The translations under genes were made by a program, and so were the position numbers. Below, in pieces: positions 27,521 through 36,939 of a DNA stretch of 64,000 nucleotides (position 1 is the stretch's first letter; every line of letters begins with the position of its first letter). The stretch is from Sulfurimonas autotrophica DSM 16294 (GTDB taxonomy: Bacteria > Campylobacterota > Campylobacteria > Campylobacterales > Sulfurimonadaceae): the NCBI RefSeq assembly GCF_000147355.1, contig NC_014506.1, positions 1,922,001 through 1,986,000 on the forward strand, read 5' to 3'. Under the pieces are notes generated by a model. It had not been told where the DNA came from and made no database searches. It saw nothing but the letters and a program-made list of their open reading frames with translations.

Positions 27521-29014
27521 TTAAGCGCCCATAGGCGATGCATTTTGAAGCTCAGACTCTTCAACAGGGCGAGCAGACATAGTTTTATAAATGTTATAAG
27601 CAAACATAAAGAAACCAACTAAGTATAACAATCCACCTGTACCACGTAGTGCATAGTAAGGGTGTAAAACATCAACAGTATCCATGAATGAGTACGCTAA
27701 GTTACCAAATTCATCGTGAGCACGCCACATCATACCTTGAGTAATACCTGCAATCCACATAGAAGTAAAGTATAATACGATACCTAATGTTTGAATCCAG
27801 AATTGTGCAGCCATAAGACCTTTTGAATATAACTCACGTTTGAATACACGTGGAGCCATATGGTAAAGTGCAGCTATGATCATGAACCCAACCCAACCAA
27901 GAGTACCATCATGAACGTGACCAACAATCCAGTCAGTAAAGTGTGCAATAGCATTTACAGATTTAATCGCTTGAATAGGACCTTCTAATGTTGAGAACAT
28001 ATAAAATGTTGAAGCAAGAACCATGAATTTAATCAATGGAGATGCCGCAACCTGTTGCCATTCACCCTTCATTGTAAGAAGCATATTGATCGCTGAACCC
28101 CATGACGGCAAAATAAGAATTACTGAGAAAACAGAACCCATAGTCTGCATCCAGTCAGGAACAGTTGAATAAAGAAGGTGGTGACCACCAGCCCATAGAT
28201 ACACAAACATTAGACCCCAGAATGCAAGTAAAGACAATTTATATGAATAGATAGCCTGACCAGATTCTTTTGGCAAAAAGTAGTAAATCATAGCAATAAT
28301 AGGCACAGTAAATACGAATGCAACAGCATTGTGTCCATACCACCATTGAACTAGTGCATCATTTGTACCGGCATACATAGAAATTGAGTGATACCATGCA
28401 CCGATGCCGCTTTCACCTGCAGCAGATGTTGCTAACATTGTAGGGATTTCCATATTATTAAACAGATAAAGCATAGCCACACCTAAGAATGTAGCAATAT
28501 AATACCAGATTGAGATATAAAGTGATTTTTCACGGCGAATACCGATAAGACCGAAAATACTAATACCCCATAGTACCCATACCACAACAATAGCAATGTC
28601 AATAGGCCATTCAAATTCAGCGTATTCTTTAGAAGTTGTAATACCCATAAATAATGAAACAACAACTGCGGTAACACCTAAAATATAAAGCCAGAAATGT
28701 AATTTTGCAATAAACATTAAAAACTTAGATTCAGCCATAGATACCTTAAGTACCCTTTGACCAACATAATACCAAGTGGCCCAAATACCACTTAACGTAA
28801 AACCAAATGCAACTGCATCAGTGTGCAATGGACGAAGACGACTAAAGTTTGTATATTCTGCAAGACCGCTTCCAAGAACTGTATTTAGTCCCGGGAATGC
28901 TAGTTCAAATGCAATAAATACACCGATACTCATACCAACAATTCCTAAAATAATTGTTGTCAACATGAACATCTTTGCAACCGTATAGTCGTACTCTAAT
29001 GGACGATTCTCCAT
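27521..29014 (-). CDS. ccoN: cbb3-type cytochrome c oxidase, catalytic subunit CcoN
   Basis: A 497-residue heme-copper oxidase subunit I of type C with about 12 membrane helices. Metal ligands are seen in RLRPLHTDAVAF (low-spin heme His), WWYGHNAVAFVFT (CuB His with the Tyr region), AGGHHLLYS (CuB His pair) and DWIVGHVHDGTLGW (heme b3 and b His). This is the high-affinity terminal oxidase for microaerobic growth. AGGAG precedes the ATG; upstream DNA is rich in inverted repeats. Confidence 0.97.
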   Translation of the reverse strand: MENRPLEYDYTVAKMFMLTTIILGIVGMSIGVFIAFELAFPGLNTVLGSGLAEYTNFSRLRPLHTDAVAFGFTLSGIWATWYYVGQRVLKVSMAESKFLMFIAKLHFWLYILGVTAVVVSLFMGITTSKEYAEFEWPIDIAIVVVWVLWGISIFGLIGIRREKSLYISIWYYIATFLGVAMLYLFNNMEIPTMLATSAAGESGIGAWYHSISMYAGTNDALVQWWYGHNAVAFVFTVPIIAMIYYFLPKESGQAIYSYKLSLLAFWGLMFVYLWAGGHHLLYSTVPDWMQTMGSVFSVILILPSWGSAINMLLTMKGEWQQVAASPLIKFMVLASTFYMFSTLEGPIQAIKSVNAIAHFTDWIVGHVHDGTLGWVGFMIIAALYHMAPRVFKRELYSKGLMAAQFWIQTLGIVLYFTSMWIAGITQGMMWRAHDEFGNLAYSFMDTVDVLHPYYALRGTGGLLYLVGFFMFAYNIYKTMSARPVEESELQNASPMGA

Positions 29015-29044
29015 ATATAGCCTCCTTAAGATTCAAAGCAATTA

Positions 29045-29148
29045 AGTCTTTTAAATGCGTCATCACACTTAAAAGACTAATCAACGCTCTTATATTAGCA
29101 ATAGATTTGTTTAATCTATCTTAAAAGTGACATGAAAATGACACTTTT
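29045..29148. promoter_or_regulatory. Three consecutive inverted repeats upstream of ccoN
   Basis: AGTCTTTTAA/TTAAAAGACT (29045-29054 with 29069-29078, perfect 10 bp), ATAGATT-TGTTT-AATCTAT (29101-29119, perfect 7 bp) and AAAAGTG/CACTTTT (29123-29129 with 29142-29148). They lie between convergently read carA transcripts and ccoN. The distal one may end the carA transcript; the others lie where the cco promoter and leader should be and may be regulator sites or leader hairpins. Confidence 0.5.
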
Positions 29149-29227
29149 CTTAATATTATTCTAAAAGTAAACAATTAATTGAGAAATACTTGGTTAATGT
29201 AAGAAAATAATGAAAAAAGAGCGAGTT

Positions 29228-30367
29228 TTATCTTTTTATCAAAGATAAAAACTCATTGAAAATATAGCGGCTCTCTTTTGGTCCGGGAGAAGCTTCCGGA
29301 TGATGCTGCACAGAGAATACAGGAGCTTCATTGTAGCAAAGACCCTCGATAGTGCCGTCAAAAAGATTTGTATGTGTTACTGACGCAATTTCGACAATAT
29401 TATCAGGTACATTATAGTTATGATTTTGAGCCGTAATCTCTACCAAACCTGTTTTTTCATTCTTAACAGGATGATTTCCTCCATGATGACCGAACTTTAA
29501 CTTAAACGTATCATAGCCATGAGATATTGAAAGGAGTTGATGCCCTAAACAAATACCAAACATCGGCACTTTTGCATCTATAAGTTTTTTGATTTGTTCT
29601 TGTTCACGTTTGAGTACAAGCGGATCACCTGGACCGTTCGATAAAAAAACACCGTCAATAAGTTTTTCATTATATTTTTCTATTAAATCTTCGGCAATAA
29701 AATCATTGGGTACAACTTCAACTTCTATACCGGCAGATACAAGTTCATTTAAAATATTACGCTTGACACCAAAATCTATGGCAACAATTTTTGCCTGTAC
29801 TTTTGGAGGCTCATCATATTTAAATTCTCTGTATGAAAAAGTGCTTGAAGTGTGCTTATACGGCTCTTTTGTACTCACTTGTTCTATATAATTCACATCT
29901 TCAATGCGAGGAGAGTTCTCTAAAATCTTTTTGAGTTCTTCTTTATCGCTTACTTTAGTTGAAGCAACCATCATCATGGAACCTTCACTTCTAAGCATTT
30001 TTGTAAGGTATCTTGTATCAATATCACAAATACCCATAACATCATTGTCGATTAAAAAGTTATGCAGTGAATTCTCGGCTCTGAAATTTGAATATCGCCC
30101 TTGATATTTTCTTACTATCATACCCTTTGCATGAGCTTTTGAACTTTCCATATCCTGCTCATTTACACCGACATTGCCGATTTCGGGCATAGTAAAAGTA
30201 ACGAACTGCCCTGCATAAGAGGGGTCACTCATTATCTCCTGGTAGCCGCTCATAGAAGTATTAAACACTATTTCTCCGACTTCTGTTTTGTTCGCACCAA
30301 AACTGTTTGCTTCCAAAAAAGTACCGTTTTCCAAATATATCCAGGCTTTTTTTAATGAATTGCTCAT
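29228..30367 (-). CDS. carA: Carbamoyl-phosphate synthase small (glutaminase) subunit
   Basis: A 379-residue CarA with N-terminal GEIVFNTSMSGYQEIMSDPSYAGQ and the class I glutaminase triad: Cys in MFGICLGHQLLSISHG, His and Glu in FSVQHHPEASPGP. It releases ammonia from glutamine for CarB in pyrimidine and arginine synthesis; carB is not in the window. Begins 4 bases after the DUF507 gene. Confidence 0.96.
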   Translation of the reverse strand: MSNSLKKAWIYLENGTFLEANSFGANKTEVGEIVFNTSMSGYQEIMSDPSYAGQFVTFTMPEIGNVGVNEQDMESSKAHAKGMIVRKYQGRYSNFRAENSLHNFLIDNDVMGICDIDTRYLTKMLRSEGSMMMVASTKVSDKEELKKILENSPRIEDVNYIEQVSTKEPYKHTSSTFSYREFKYDEPPKVQAKIVAIDFGVKRNILNELVSAGIEVEVVPNDFIAEDLIEKYNEKLIDGVFLSNGPGDPLVLKREQEQIKKLIDAKVPMFGICLGHQLLSISHGYDTFKLKFGHHGGNHPVKNEKTGLVEITAQNHNYNVPDNIVEIASVTHTNLFDGTIEGLCYNEAPVFSVQHHPEASPGPKESRYIFNEFLSLIKR

Positions 30368-30371
30368 ATGC

Positions 30372-30923
30372 TTACTCCATTCCTCTTTTCATTAATTCTT
30401 CTCTGTAAAGTTTTTCATGTAAAATTTCAAATTCATCAGTGCCTGGGATAAATTTTCTTTTGTATGAACGTATTTTATCCATTACTGCATCTTCTATTTC
30501 CGATGTATCAGCAATAAACGATGTAATTGCATTATAAATGATATTTTTAATACGATTTTCCGTTACATCAAAATGAATCAAGTCTTCTTCATACAGTTCA
30601 TCAAGTATTTTGTGAGAAATGTCCGAATATCTCTCTTCATAATTTAGAATCACTCCATATTCAGGCGCTAACTTCTTTTTGATCATAAAAAACAGTTGTC
30701 TCTCATCCGCAAGCATGAACTCTATTTCTTCTTCATTATCTTCACAGATTTCATTCACTTTTTCTTCAAGTGCCATCTCCTGTTTTACATTATCTTCTAA
30801 AACTTTTTGAGCTTCATGCGCGACACTCTCAAGCCCTTTAGTCATTGTAACAACACCACTTTTGTTTAAATCAATTGCAATTTTATTTGCTATATGGGGA
30901 ATAGTTTTGAGTGATATTTTCAT
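30372..30923 (-). CDS. DUF507 family protein
   Basis: A 183-residue acidic, helix-rich soluble protein (KISLKTIPHIANKIAIDLNKSG, EEEIEFMLADERQLFFMIKKKLAPEYG, REELMKRGME at the end) characteristic of DUF507, which occurs in Campylobacterota beside carA. No known function. Confidence 0.8.
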   Translation of the reverse strand: MKISLKTIPHIANKIAIDLNKSGVVTMTKGLESVAHEAQKVLEDNVKQEMALEEKVNEICEDNEEEIEFMLADERQLFFMIKKKLAPEYGVILNYEERYSDISHKILDELYEEDLIHFDVTENRIKNIIYNAITSFIADTSEIEDAVMDKIRSYKRKFIPGTDEFEILHEKLYREELMKRGME

Positions 30924-30964
30924 AGATTCGGCCTGCTTATTAATTAAATTTTGATATTTTACAA

Positions 30965-31474
30965 TTATTTAGCTAATAGTTGTGTTAACTCTGATGCTTT
31001 TTTTGGATCCATCTTTGTTAATATTTTACCTACTACTTTTGGTTTTAAAGACTGCAAGATAGACCCAGCCTCTTTGGAGTCCATATCTGAGAGTACATTT
31101 GCAGCCGCACCCGCTTTCATTTTTGCAAAAGTCTGCGATATTTTACTCATTTTTGTCGATTGAAGCTCTTTTAAAATTTTTGAATTTTTCTCAACCATCT
31201 CTTTGATGGCTTTTTCTTTTTGGCTTACCTGAGCAAGTTTTGCATTTACGGCTTCTTCTTTTAAAGCCAATTTCGCTTCTTTTTTTTTCAATAGATCTTC
31301 AGTAGCCGTTTTTAAGGCATTTAAAGCCTGCTTTTGTTCATCTATCCGTTCTAGTTCAACCAAAAGCTCATTTTTTCTCTCTTTAAATATTTTCGTACAT
31401 TCAAAAAGTTTGTCGCTGTTTTGCATAGAAAAAAGAGAAGAATATAGCAGTGCAATAAGTAAAATATATTTCAA
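30965..31474 (-). CDS. MotE-like flagellar chaperone (coiled coil plus MgtE-N-like helices)
   Basis: A 169-residue exported protein: signal peptide (1-16), a long coiled coil (about 25-110, rich in Lys/Glu/Ala heptads) and a C-terminal helical repeat MKAGAAANVLSDMDSKEAGS...LKPKVVGKILTKMDPKKASEL, like the MgtE N-terminal domain of MotE/PDP proteins, which guide MotC or stator parts. It overlaps the FliJ-like gene by 4 bases, consistent with a flagellar role. Confidence 0.75.
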   Translation of the reverse strand: MKYILLIALLYSSLFSMQNSDKLFECTKIFKERKNELLVELERIDEQKQALNALKTATEDLLKKKEAKLALKEEAVNAKLAQVSQKEKAIKEMVEKNSKILKELQSTKMSKISQTFAKMKAGAAANVLSDMDSKEAGSILQSLKPKVVGKILTKMDPKKASELTQLLAK

Positions 31475-31899
31475 GAAGCTTCCTTGTTTTTATTGGTATA
31501 TGTCATTAAGGCAATTTCATCTAGATCTTTTGCCTCTTGAATTTTTATTTCTTTAAGCGCTTTTTGTATCTCTTCATATTCTAAATATTTATATTTTTCA
31601 TACTCTATCATATCTTTTTTTAGCTGTTCTTTTGCCTGCCCAACTTCTTTTTCTGTATATACAAGCCACTCTTCATTATGTTGTATTATGGCTCTTTGGG
31701 AATCTAGAAGTGATCTGTTTGCTAGAAACTCTGCAATTTTTCCATGAGAAGGAGGCTCGATTTCTTGCAGAAAGGCTAATGAATCTTTTAGTGCTTTATT
31801 AGCTTTATTGAAATTTGCATTTGCCTGTTGTAAAAGACGCTCACGCTTTTGCATGATGTTTTTCTTTACATGTACTAAAGAGCTAAAGCGTGTCTTCAA
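31471..31899 (-). CDS. FliJ-like flagellar export coiled-coil protein
   Basis: A 142-residue coiled-coil protein of FliJ size and pattern (MKTRFSSLVHVKKNIMQKRE start, heptads to about residue 125). FliJ couples the FliI ATPase to the export gate. It precedes the MotE-like gene and follows purA by 10 bases. Identification rests on length, position and helix pattern, because FliJ conserves little sequence. Confidence 0.7.
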   Translation of the reverse strand: MKTRFSSLVHVKKNIMQKRERLLQQANANFNKANKALKDSLAFLQEIEPPSHGKIAEFLANRSLLDSQRAIIQHNEEWLVYTEKEVGQAKEQLKKDMIEYEKYKYLEYEEIQKALKEIKIQEAKDLDEIALMTYTNKNKEAS

Positions 31900-31909
31900 A
31901 GTGAAATCC

Positions 31910-33169
31910 TTATAGAATTATAGTATCTTCTCTCTCAGGTGATGTAGAAATTATACCGACTTTTGTTTTACTTATTTCTTCAATAAGTTTTACATAATCT
32001 TGTGCAGTAGCAGGCAGTTCATCAAATGTTCTTGCACCTACTGAGTTGTCCCAGCCTTTAAATGTTTTATAAATCGGTGTCACATTTTCCAAATCAATTG
32101 GAACATAATCTATTGTTTTGCCATTATATTCATAAGCAACACACACTTTCACCTCATCAAAACCATCAAGTACATCAAGTTTCATCAATGCAAGTTCATC
32201 ACAACCGTTTAAGCGACTTGCATATCTTGTAGCGACAGCATCAAACCAGCCGCAGCGTCTTGCGCGTCCTGTAGTCGTTCCAAATTCATGTCCCTGCTCG
32301 CCAAGGCGTTTTCCATCTTCACCTTTATCTTCACTTGGAAATGGTCCATTACCGACACGAGTACAGTATGCCTTAACAATTCCTGTCACTTTTCCGATGT
32401 CTTTTGGATTGAGACCAAGTCCAGTACATGCACCCGCACTTACTGTTGAAGATGAAGTAACATACGGATATGTACCATGGTCAATGTCCAGCAAAGTCCC
32501 TTGAGCACCCTCAAGCAGTACACGCTTGTTTTCATCATCAAGCGCACGCCATACCATCTGTGTTGTATCTGTAATAAATGGAGCAAGTTTTTCTTTAAAA
32601 CCTTCAAGTTCAGCCAAAAGTTCCTCTTTTTTTGGTGCATGCAGATCCATAACATCAAAAATAGGCTTGTTCTGCTCAAAATAATCTAAAATAGTTTGGC
32701 ATAATTTTTCAGGGTTTAAAAGCTCGCCTACGCGATGTCCTATACGGTTAATTTTATCAGAATACGCAGGCCCGATACCTTTTCCTGTCGTACCGATAGC
32801 TTTGTCACCTTTAAGACGCTCTTTTGCCTGGTCAATCTGCGCATGATAAGAAAGATTTAAGTGTGCTTTATCTGAGATAAAAAGACGACCCTCAAGCCCT
32901 TCAAACTGTTGCATCTCTTTTATTATAGATGATGGAGAAAGAACAACACCGTTGCCTACCACATTTACAGCTTTAGGATTTAATACCCCTGATGGAATAA
33001 GGTGCAATGCATATTTTACACCGTCTACCCAAATAGTATGACCAGCATTGTGTCCGCCTTGAGAACGGCATACCATATCATATTCAAGGGCAAGTTTATC
33101 TACTATCTTGCCTTTTCCTTCGTCACCCCACTGTATTCCTACAATTACGTCTGCTTTATTTGTATACAT
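31910..33169 (-). CDS. purA: Adenylosuccinate synthetase
   Basis: A 419-residue PurA. The N-terminal GTP-binding motif is [15 protein letters not shown], with [48 protein letters not shown] and [15 protein letters not shown]. It joins IMP and aspartate with GTP on the route to AMP. Confidence 0.98.
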   Translation of the reverse strand: MYTNKADVIVGIQWGDEGKGKIVDKLALEYDMVCRSQGGHNAGHTIWVDGVKYALHLIPSGVLNPKAVNVVGNGVVLSPSSIIKEMQQFEGLEGRLFISDKAHLNLSYHAQIDQAKERLKGDKAIGTTGKGIGPAYSDKINRIGHRVGELLNPEKLCQTILDYFEQNKPIFDVMDLHAPKKEELLAELEGFKEKLAPFITDTTQMVWRALDDENKRVLLEGAQGTLLDIDHGTYPYVTSSSTVSAGACTGLGLNPKDIGKVTGIVKAYCTRVGNGPFPSEDKGEDGKRLGEQGHEFGTTTGRARRCGWFDAVATRYASRLNGCDELALMKLDVLDGFDEVKVCVAYEYNGKTIDYVPIDLENVTPIYKTFKGWDNSVGARTFDELPATAQDYVKLIEEISKTKVGIISTSPEREDTIIL

Positions 33170-33191
33170 ATTTTATCTTTTTCCTCTTTTT

Positions 33192-34040
33192 CTATTGCTC
33201 TAAGGCATCACACAATGTGTCTGTATAAATTGCAAATCCTACAGATGTTAATTCGGCATTTTTATATCTTCCGCCGCGTGCATATACTTCATTTCCTACA
33301 ATACATCTAAAAAACAACTCATCATAATAGAGCATTTTTGCATAATACATCGGTGCTAAAACAGCATTTTCGCATCCTGCCTCTGAACATAAATCTTTCA
33401 TCTTTTGCAGTTCTATTTTTATAGCTTCGGGTACTTTGTTTATGATATCATCTATCTGCTCTACATACTGCAGATAAACAAGTTCACTCAGCCACTCAAC
33501 GTTTAGATTAATAAACTTGTCAATATTAATATGCCTGAAATCATCTATGCTTAACTCATCAAACATTGCAACTAAAAGTTCAGGTATTTTTATATTTGAA
33601 ATCTGCATTAAAGGCTTTACATGTAACTTCTCGAAAATCTCCAAGGCAAGACTTGCTACGGATGAAAGCTTTTTTTCTCCCATAAATTCAACGCCTACTT
33701 GATACTGTTCAGTAGTCGGATAGGTAAAAACAGGCTGAATATAAAACCATTTTTTCTGTTTTGTATTACTCCCGAGTCTTTTTTCTATGATACGTACAAC
33801 GTCTATAGTTGAGTCCGCACGCAGTGATAACGCATTGTTTTTCTCATCATTAATGCGAATCAATTCTTTCTCATCGGCTATACTTTTATGCTGATGGTAT
33901 GAAAATATCGGTGTTACAATCTCTTCATATCCGTTTTTATCAAGAATATCACTCGCTATATTCTCTATATGGCGTTTTACTTTTGCAGACTCGCCAAAGT
34001 AAAGTTTTGAACCATTAGGAATCTCGTGTTCTAGTATCAT
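33192..34040 (-). CDS. hisZ: ATP phosphoribosyltransferase regulatory subunit (HisZ-like)
   Basis: A 282-residue class II histidyl-tRNA synthetase-like protein without a tRNA-binding domain: VTPIFSYHQHKSI, LRADSTIDVVRII, QPVFTYPTTEQYQVGVEFMG, and the terminal GGRYKN...TSVGFAIYTDTL. HisZ activates the short HisG in histidine synthesis. A 22-base gap separates it from purA. Its ATG directly abuts the TAA of a 16-codon ORF upstream. Confidence 0.85.
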   Translation of the reverse strand: MILEHEIPNGSKLYFGESAKVKRHIENIASDILDKNGYEEIVTPIFSYHQHKSIADEKELIRINDEKNNALSLRADSTIDVVRIIEKRLGSNTKQKKWFYIQPVFTYPTTEQYQVGVEFMGEKKLSSVASLALEIFEKLHVKPLMQISNIKIPELLVAMFDELSIDDFRHINIDKFINLNVEWLSELVYLQYVEQIDDIINKVPEAIKIELQKMKDLCSEAGCENAVLAPMYYAKMLYYDELFFRCIVGNEVYARGGRYKNAELTSVGFAIYTDTLCDALEQ

Positions 34041-34091
34041 TTATTTGTCGCCTTTTATTAACTTTTTAGAAAGCGTTTGTTCTAATATCAT
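34041..34091 (-). CDS. 16-codon ORF immediately before hisZ, mimicking the hisZ start
   Basis: Starting at the ATG at 34091, directly after the aminotransferase stop, the frame reads MILEQTLSKKLIKGDK and ends with TAA fused to the hisZ ATG (TAAATG). The first four residues are those of HisZ (MILEH), and the DNA around the two starts is repeated (13 of 15 bases), so a small duplication made it. It could act as a leader that couples translation of hisZ to the upstream gene, or be a chance relic. Confidence 0.35.
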   Translation of the reverse strand: MILEQTLSKKLIKGDK

Positions 34092-35219
34092 CTATATCTC
34101 TTTTTTTTCTAATGCAGTTTTAAAATAAGTTTCATTATATACTTTAGAAGCAATACCGGCATATTCTAATCTTCCCATGCGGTGCAGTATAAGCTCTATT
34201 GCATTGACCACCCAAATGGATTCATACGGCTCAATTAATCCCATTTGGTTTATACGGAATATTTTACCTTTAAGATGATCTTGTCCGCCGGCTACATTTA
34301 CGCCATACTCGTCTTTTAAGGCTGTACGTATTTTTGCTGCATCTTTATCATCAATAGTCGTCATACTTCTTGCAGGAACTTTAGGGTAGCTGTGCAGTCC
34401 AATCACTTCTAGTGCCGCTCTTGTCGCTTTGGCTCGTCTTGCTGTATTGCAATAAAGCACACCAAATCCACCCTGCTTTTCAATAGTCTCTAAAACTTCC
34501 AAAAGTCCAATAATTAGTGTTGTTGCAGCAGTGTAAGCTGTCGTATTCTGCTTTTGTTTCTTAATCTCAGAAGCAAGGTTAAAATAATACCCCACTCCAT
34601 CACCGATTTTGTCTATTGCTGCGTTTGAGAGTCCGATAATTGCAAGACCCGGAGGAAGCATAAGCGCTTTTTGGCTTCCTGCTATCAATGCATCAATATT
34701 TGTTACATCTATTCGCTCAACACCAATAGCCGTAATCCCGTCAGCGATAATCATAATATTTGGGTTGATTTTCTTGACAGCCGCGGCTATCTCTTCAACA
34801 GGATGACGTAATCCGCCGGCACTCTCAGAAATTTGAACGGCAATTGCGTCAATATCATTGTTGGCTTTTACAGCCTCAACGACGTCATCTACACTGACAG
34901 GCGTATCCCATTCGTTTTTAATTTCAATATTTTTCAATCCGTGTGCTTTTGCGATTTTTCCAAAACGCTCACCGAATTTACCAGAGTTTACATTTAAGAG
35001 TGTATTTTTACAAAGATTAATTACAGATGCTTCCATAGCCCCTGTTCCGCTTGATGCAAGCATTACCACTTCATCAGTAGCAAAAAGCTTAAAAAGATGT
35101 TGACGCGTTTTTTCAAAAATAGCTTCAAATTCAGGTGTACGATGATGCATTGTCTCATCACTCATGGCATTACGGACATTTTGGGGAACTGGAGTAGGAC
35201 CGGGTGTAAAAAGTAACAT
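34092..35219 (-). CDS. Class V aminotransferase (serine-pyruvate/alanine-glyoxylate type)
   Basis: A 375-residue PLP enzyme with LLFTPGPTPVPQNVRNAM, SSGTGAMEASVINLC, the helper IIADGITAIGVE and the Schiff-base Lys in LIAGSQKALMLPPGLA. Family members interconvert serine, alanine or aspartate with pyruvate or glyoxylate. In Campylobacterota this one is often labelled as a serine- or aspartate-type aminotransferase; the substrate cannot be read from the sequence. Confidence 0.9.
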   Translation of the reverse strand: MLLFTPGPTPVPQNVRNAMSDETMHHRTPEFEAIFEKTRQHLFKLFATDEVVMLASSGTGAMEASVINLCKNTLLNVNSGKFGERFGKIAKAHGLKNIEIKNEWDTPVSVDDVVEAVKANNDIDAIAVQISESAGGLRHPVEEIAAAVKKINPNIMIIADGITAIGVERIDVTNIDALIAGSQKALMLPPGLAIIGLSNAAIDKIGDGVGYYFNLASEIKKQKQNTTAYTAATTLIIGLLEVLETIEKQGGFGVLYCNTARRAKATRAALEVIGLHSYPKVPARSMTTIDDKDAAKIRTALKDEYGVNVAGGQDHLKGKIFRINQMGLIEPYESIWVVNAIELILHRMGRLEYAGIASKVYNETYFKTALEKKEI

Positions 35220-35306
35220 ATGTAATTTCCTATAAATTTTAGGTTGTTTAAAAATAAAACCTCGTATTATATCGAAATAAGTTTAAATTTTAAAAAAAGG
35301 TTTTTT

Positions 35307-36077
35307 ATGACACTCTTTGACTCTGTTATTTTAGGTATTATTGAAGGTTTTACCGAATTTCTGCCGATTTCTTCAACCGGACACCTTATTGTGGCAAGTC
35401 AATTTTTAGGCATAGACCAGACAAGCGTCACAAAAGCCTATGAAGTCATTATTCAATTTGCTGCTATTTTAGCTGTAGTATTCAACTACAAAGAAAAGTT
35501 TACACTCAAGCATATTAGTTTATGGACAAAAGTATTTCTTGCTTTTTTACCTATAGGTATCGTCGGCTTCATTTTCTCTCATCAGATCAAAGCACTTTTT
35601 AGTATCAATATCGTAGCTACTATGTTCATCATAGGCGGTATTATATTTCTGCTCGTCGAAAAGTTTTATATTCCCAAAGAAAAAAAGCTGACTAAAGATG
35701 TCGAAGATGTTACACTCAAACAGTCTTTATGGATTGGAATTGCACAGGTTTTTGCTCTTATTCCCGGAACTTCACGAGCGGGAGCGACTATTATCGGAGC
35801 GCTCCTAGTCGGTTTAGACAGAAAAGCGAGTGCAGAGTTTAGCTTTTTACTTGCCTTTCCCGTTATGGGTGCCGTCAGCGGATATGATTTGCTCAAACAC
35901 TACCATGAATTTTCATCTGCAAATATTGAAGCCTTGGCAGTAGGCTTTTTCGTCGCCTTTATTGTTGCTTACCTGACAATCAAACTCTTTTTAAAGTTTT
36001 TAGAAAAATTTACCTTTGTTGCCTTTGGTGTGTACAGAATTCTTTTTGGTGTGATACTTTTAACACTATTTAACTAA
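35307..36077 (+). CDS. uppP: Undecaprenyl-diphosphatase UppP (BacA)
   Basis: A 256-residue integral membrane enzyme with the two catalytic motifs [14 protein letters not shown] near the N-terminus and [12 protein letters not shown] in the middle, and about eight membrane helices. It recycles the undecaprenyl carrier for peptidoglycan. I take the ATG at 35307 (AAGG 7 bases upstream); an earlier ATG at 35244 lies in the leader and adds an unlikely basic extension. Confidence 0.95.
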   Translation: MTLFDSVILGIIEGFTEFLPISSTGHLIVASQFLGIDQTSVTKAYEVIIQFAAILAVVFNYKEKFTLKHISLWTKVFLAFLPIGIVGFIFSHQIKALFSINIVATMFIIGGIIFLLVEKFYIPKEKKLTKDVEDVTLKQSLWIGIAQVFALIPGTSRAGATIIGALLVGLDRKASAEFSFLLAFPVMGAVSGYDLLKHYHEFSSANIEALAVGFFVAFIVAYLTIKLFLKFLEKFTFVAFGVYRILFGVILLTLFN

Positions 36078-36134
36078 TGGAACAGCTTTTGCTTCATCTT
36101 TCTTGTTAGACATTTTAATGTACAAGGAGATATC

Positions 36135-36227
36135 ATGCGAAAGATTAGCAGATATAACGACCACTTACATTCATTACTACATAAATTAGAAAAAACATTC
36201 TATCTGGCAAGCCGTAAGTTTTTATAA
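36135..36227 (+). CDS. Candidate 30-residue basic small protein downstream of uppP
   Basis: A consensus AAGGAG lies 6 bases before the ATG, and the frame reads MRKISRYNDHLHSLLHK and ends in RKFL, TAA; net positive, amphipathic, no membrane segment. It occupies the gap between uppP and rdgB and overlaps the convergent rdgB stop by 6 bases. No homologue is known to me. The strong, well-spaced ribosome site is the main support. Confidence 0.55.
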   Translation: MRKISRYNDHLHSLLHKLEKTFYLASRKFL

Positions 36228-36812
36228 GCTTTTTAAGATTTTGCCTGCCAGATTTAAAGCTTTCGAGCGGTGAGAGAGTTCTTTTTTAACTTTCTCATCC
36301 AATTCACCGAGTGTTTTATCGTATCCAAGCGGTACAAACATCGGGTCATATCCAAAACCACCCTCACCTTTTGCCTCAGTTAATGCCGTTCCATGCATCC
36401 AGCCATGCACCGTTTTCTCAATGTCTTTTGTTACAATTGCAATAGCAGCTGTATAATGCGCAGGCGAACTTGTGATACCTTTTGCTTTAATGTCCTGCAT
36501 TAGTTTTTTAAGATTATCTTTGTCATCTGCATCTTCGCCCCCGTATCTGGCACTGTAAATTCCCGGTGCGCCGTCAAGTATATCCACGCTGATACCGCTG
36601 TCATCAGCCATAACAACCGCATCTTCTTCGCCTAAAGCCTTATATACCGCTCGTGCTTTAATCAGTGCGTTTTCTTTGAATGTATCAGCATCTTCTATTA
36701 TTTCAAAGGCATCTATTATATCTGTATAAGGCACAACCTCATACTCTTTGCAAAGTACTTTAATTTCTCTTACCTTGCCCTTATTGGATGTTGCTAAAAC
36801 TAATTTTTTCAA
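36222..36812 (-). CDS. rdgB: dITP/XTP pyrophosphatase (RdgB/HAM1 family)
   Basis: A 196-residue protein with LATSNKGKVREI, MADDSGISVDILDGAPGIYSARY, GGFGYDPMFVP and LSHRSKAL, the full set of Ham1 motifs. It removes non-canonical purine nucleoside triphosphates. Confidence 0.96.
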   Translation of the reverse strand: MKKLVLATSNKGKVREIKVLCKEYEVVPYTDIIDAFEIIEDADTFKENALIKARAVYKALGEEDAVVMADDSGISVDILDGAPGIYSARYGGEDADDKDNLKKLMQDIKAKGITSSPAHYTAAIAIVTKDIEKTVHGWMHGTALTEAKGEGGFGYDPMFVPLGYDKTLGELDEKVKKELSHRSKALNLAGKILKSL

Positions 36813-36939
36813 CTTTTTTCCTTAAATTATCTTTTAATTTATTTATTTTATCTTTTGCAAATCAATTATAAATAATAGTTACTCTATAATTTCAAAATTA
36901 TACTATAAGTAGTTATAAATCATTTCATAAAGGCTTTAT

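Noticed and set aside
29123-29148. AAAAGTG/CACTTTT repeat taken as an FNR-type site for ccoN
   Set aside because: It lacks TTGA/TCAA half-sites and has the wrong spacing.
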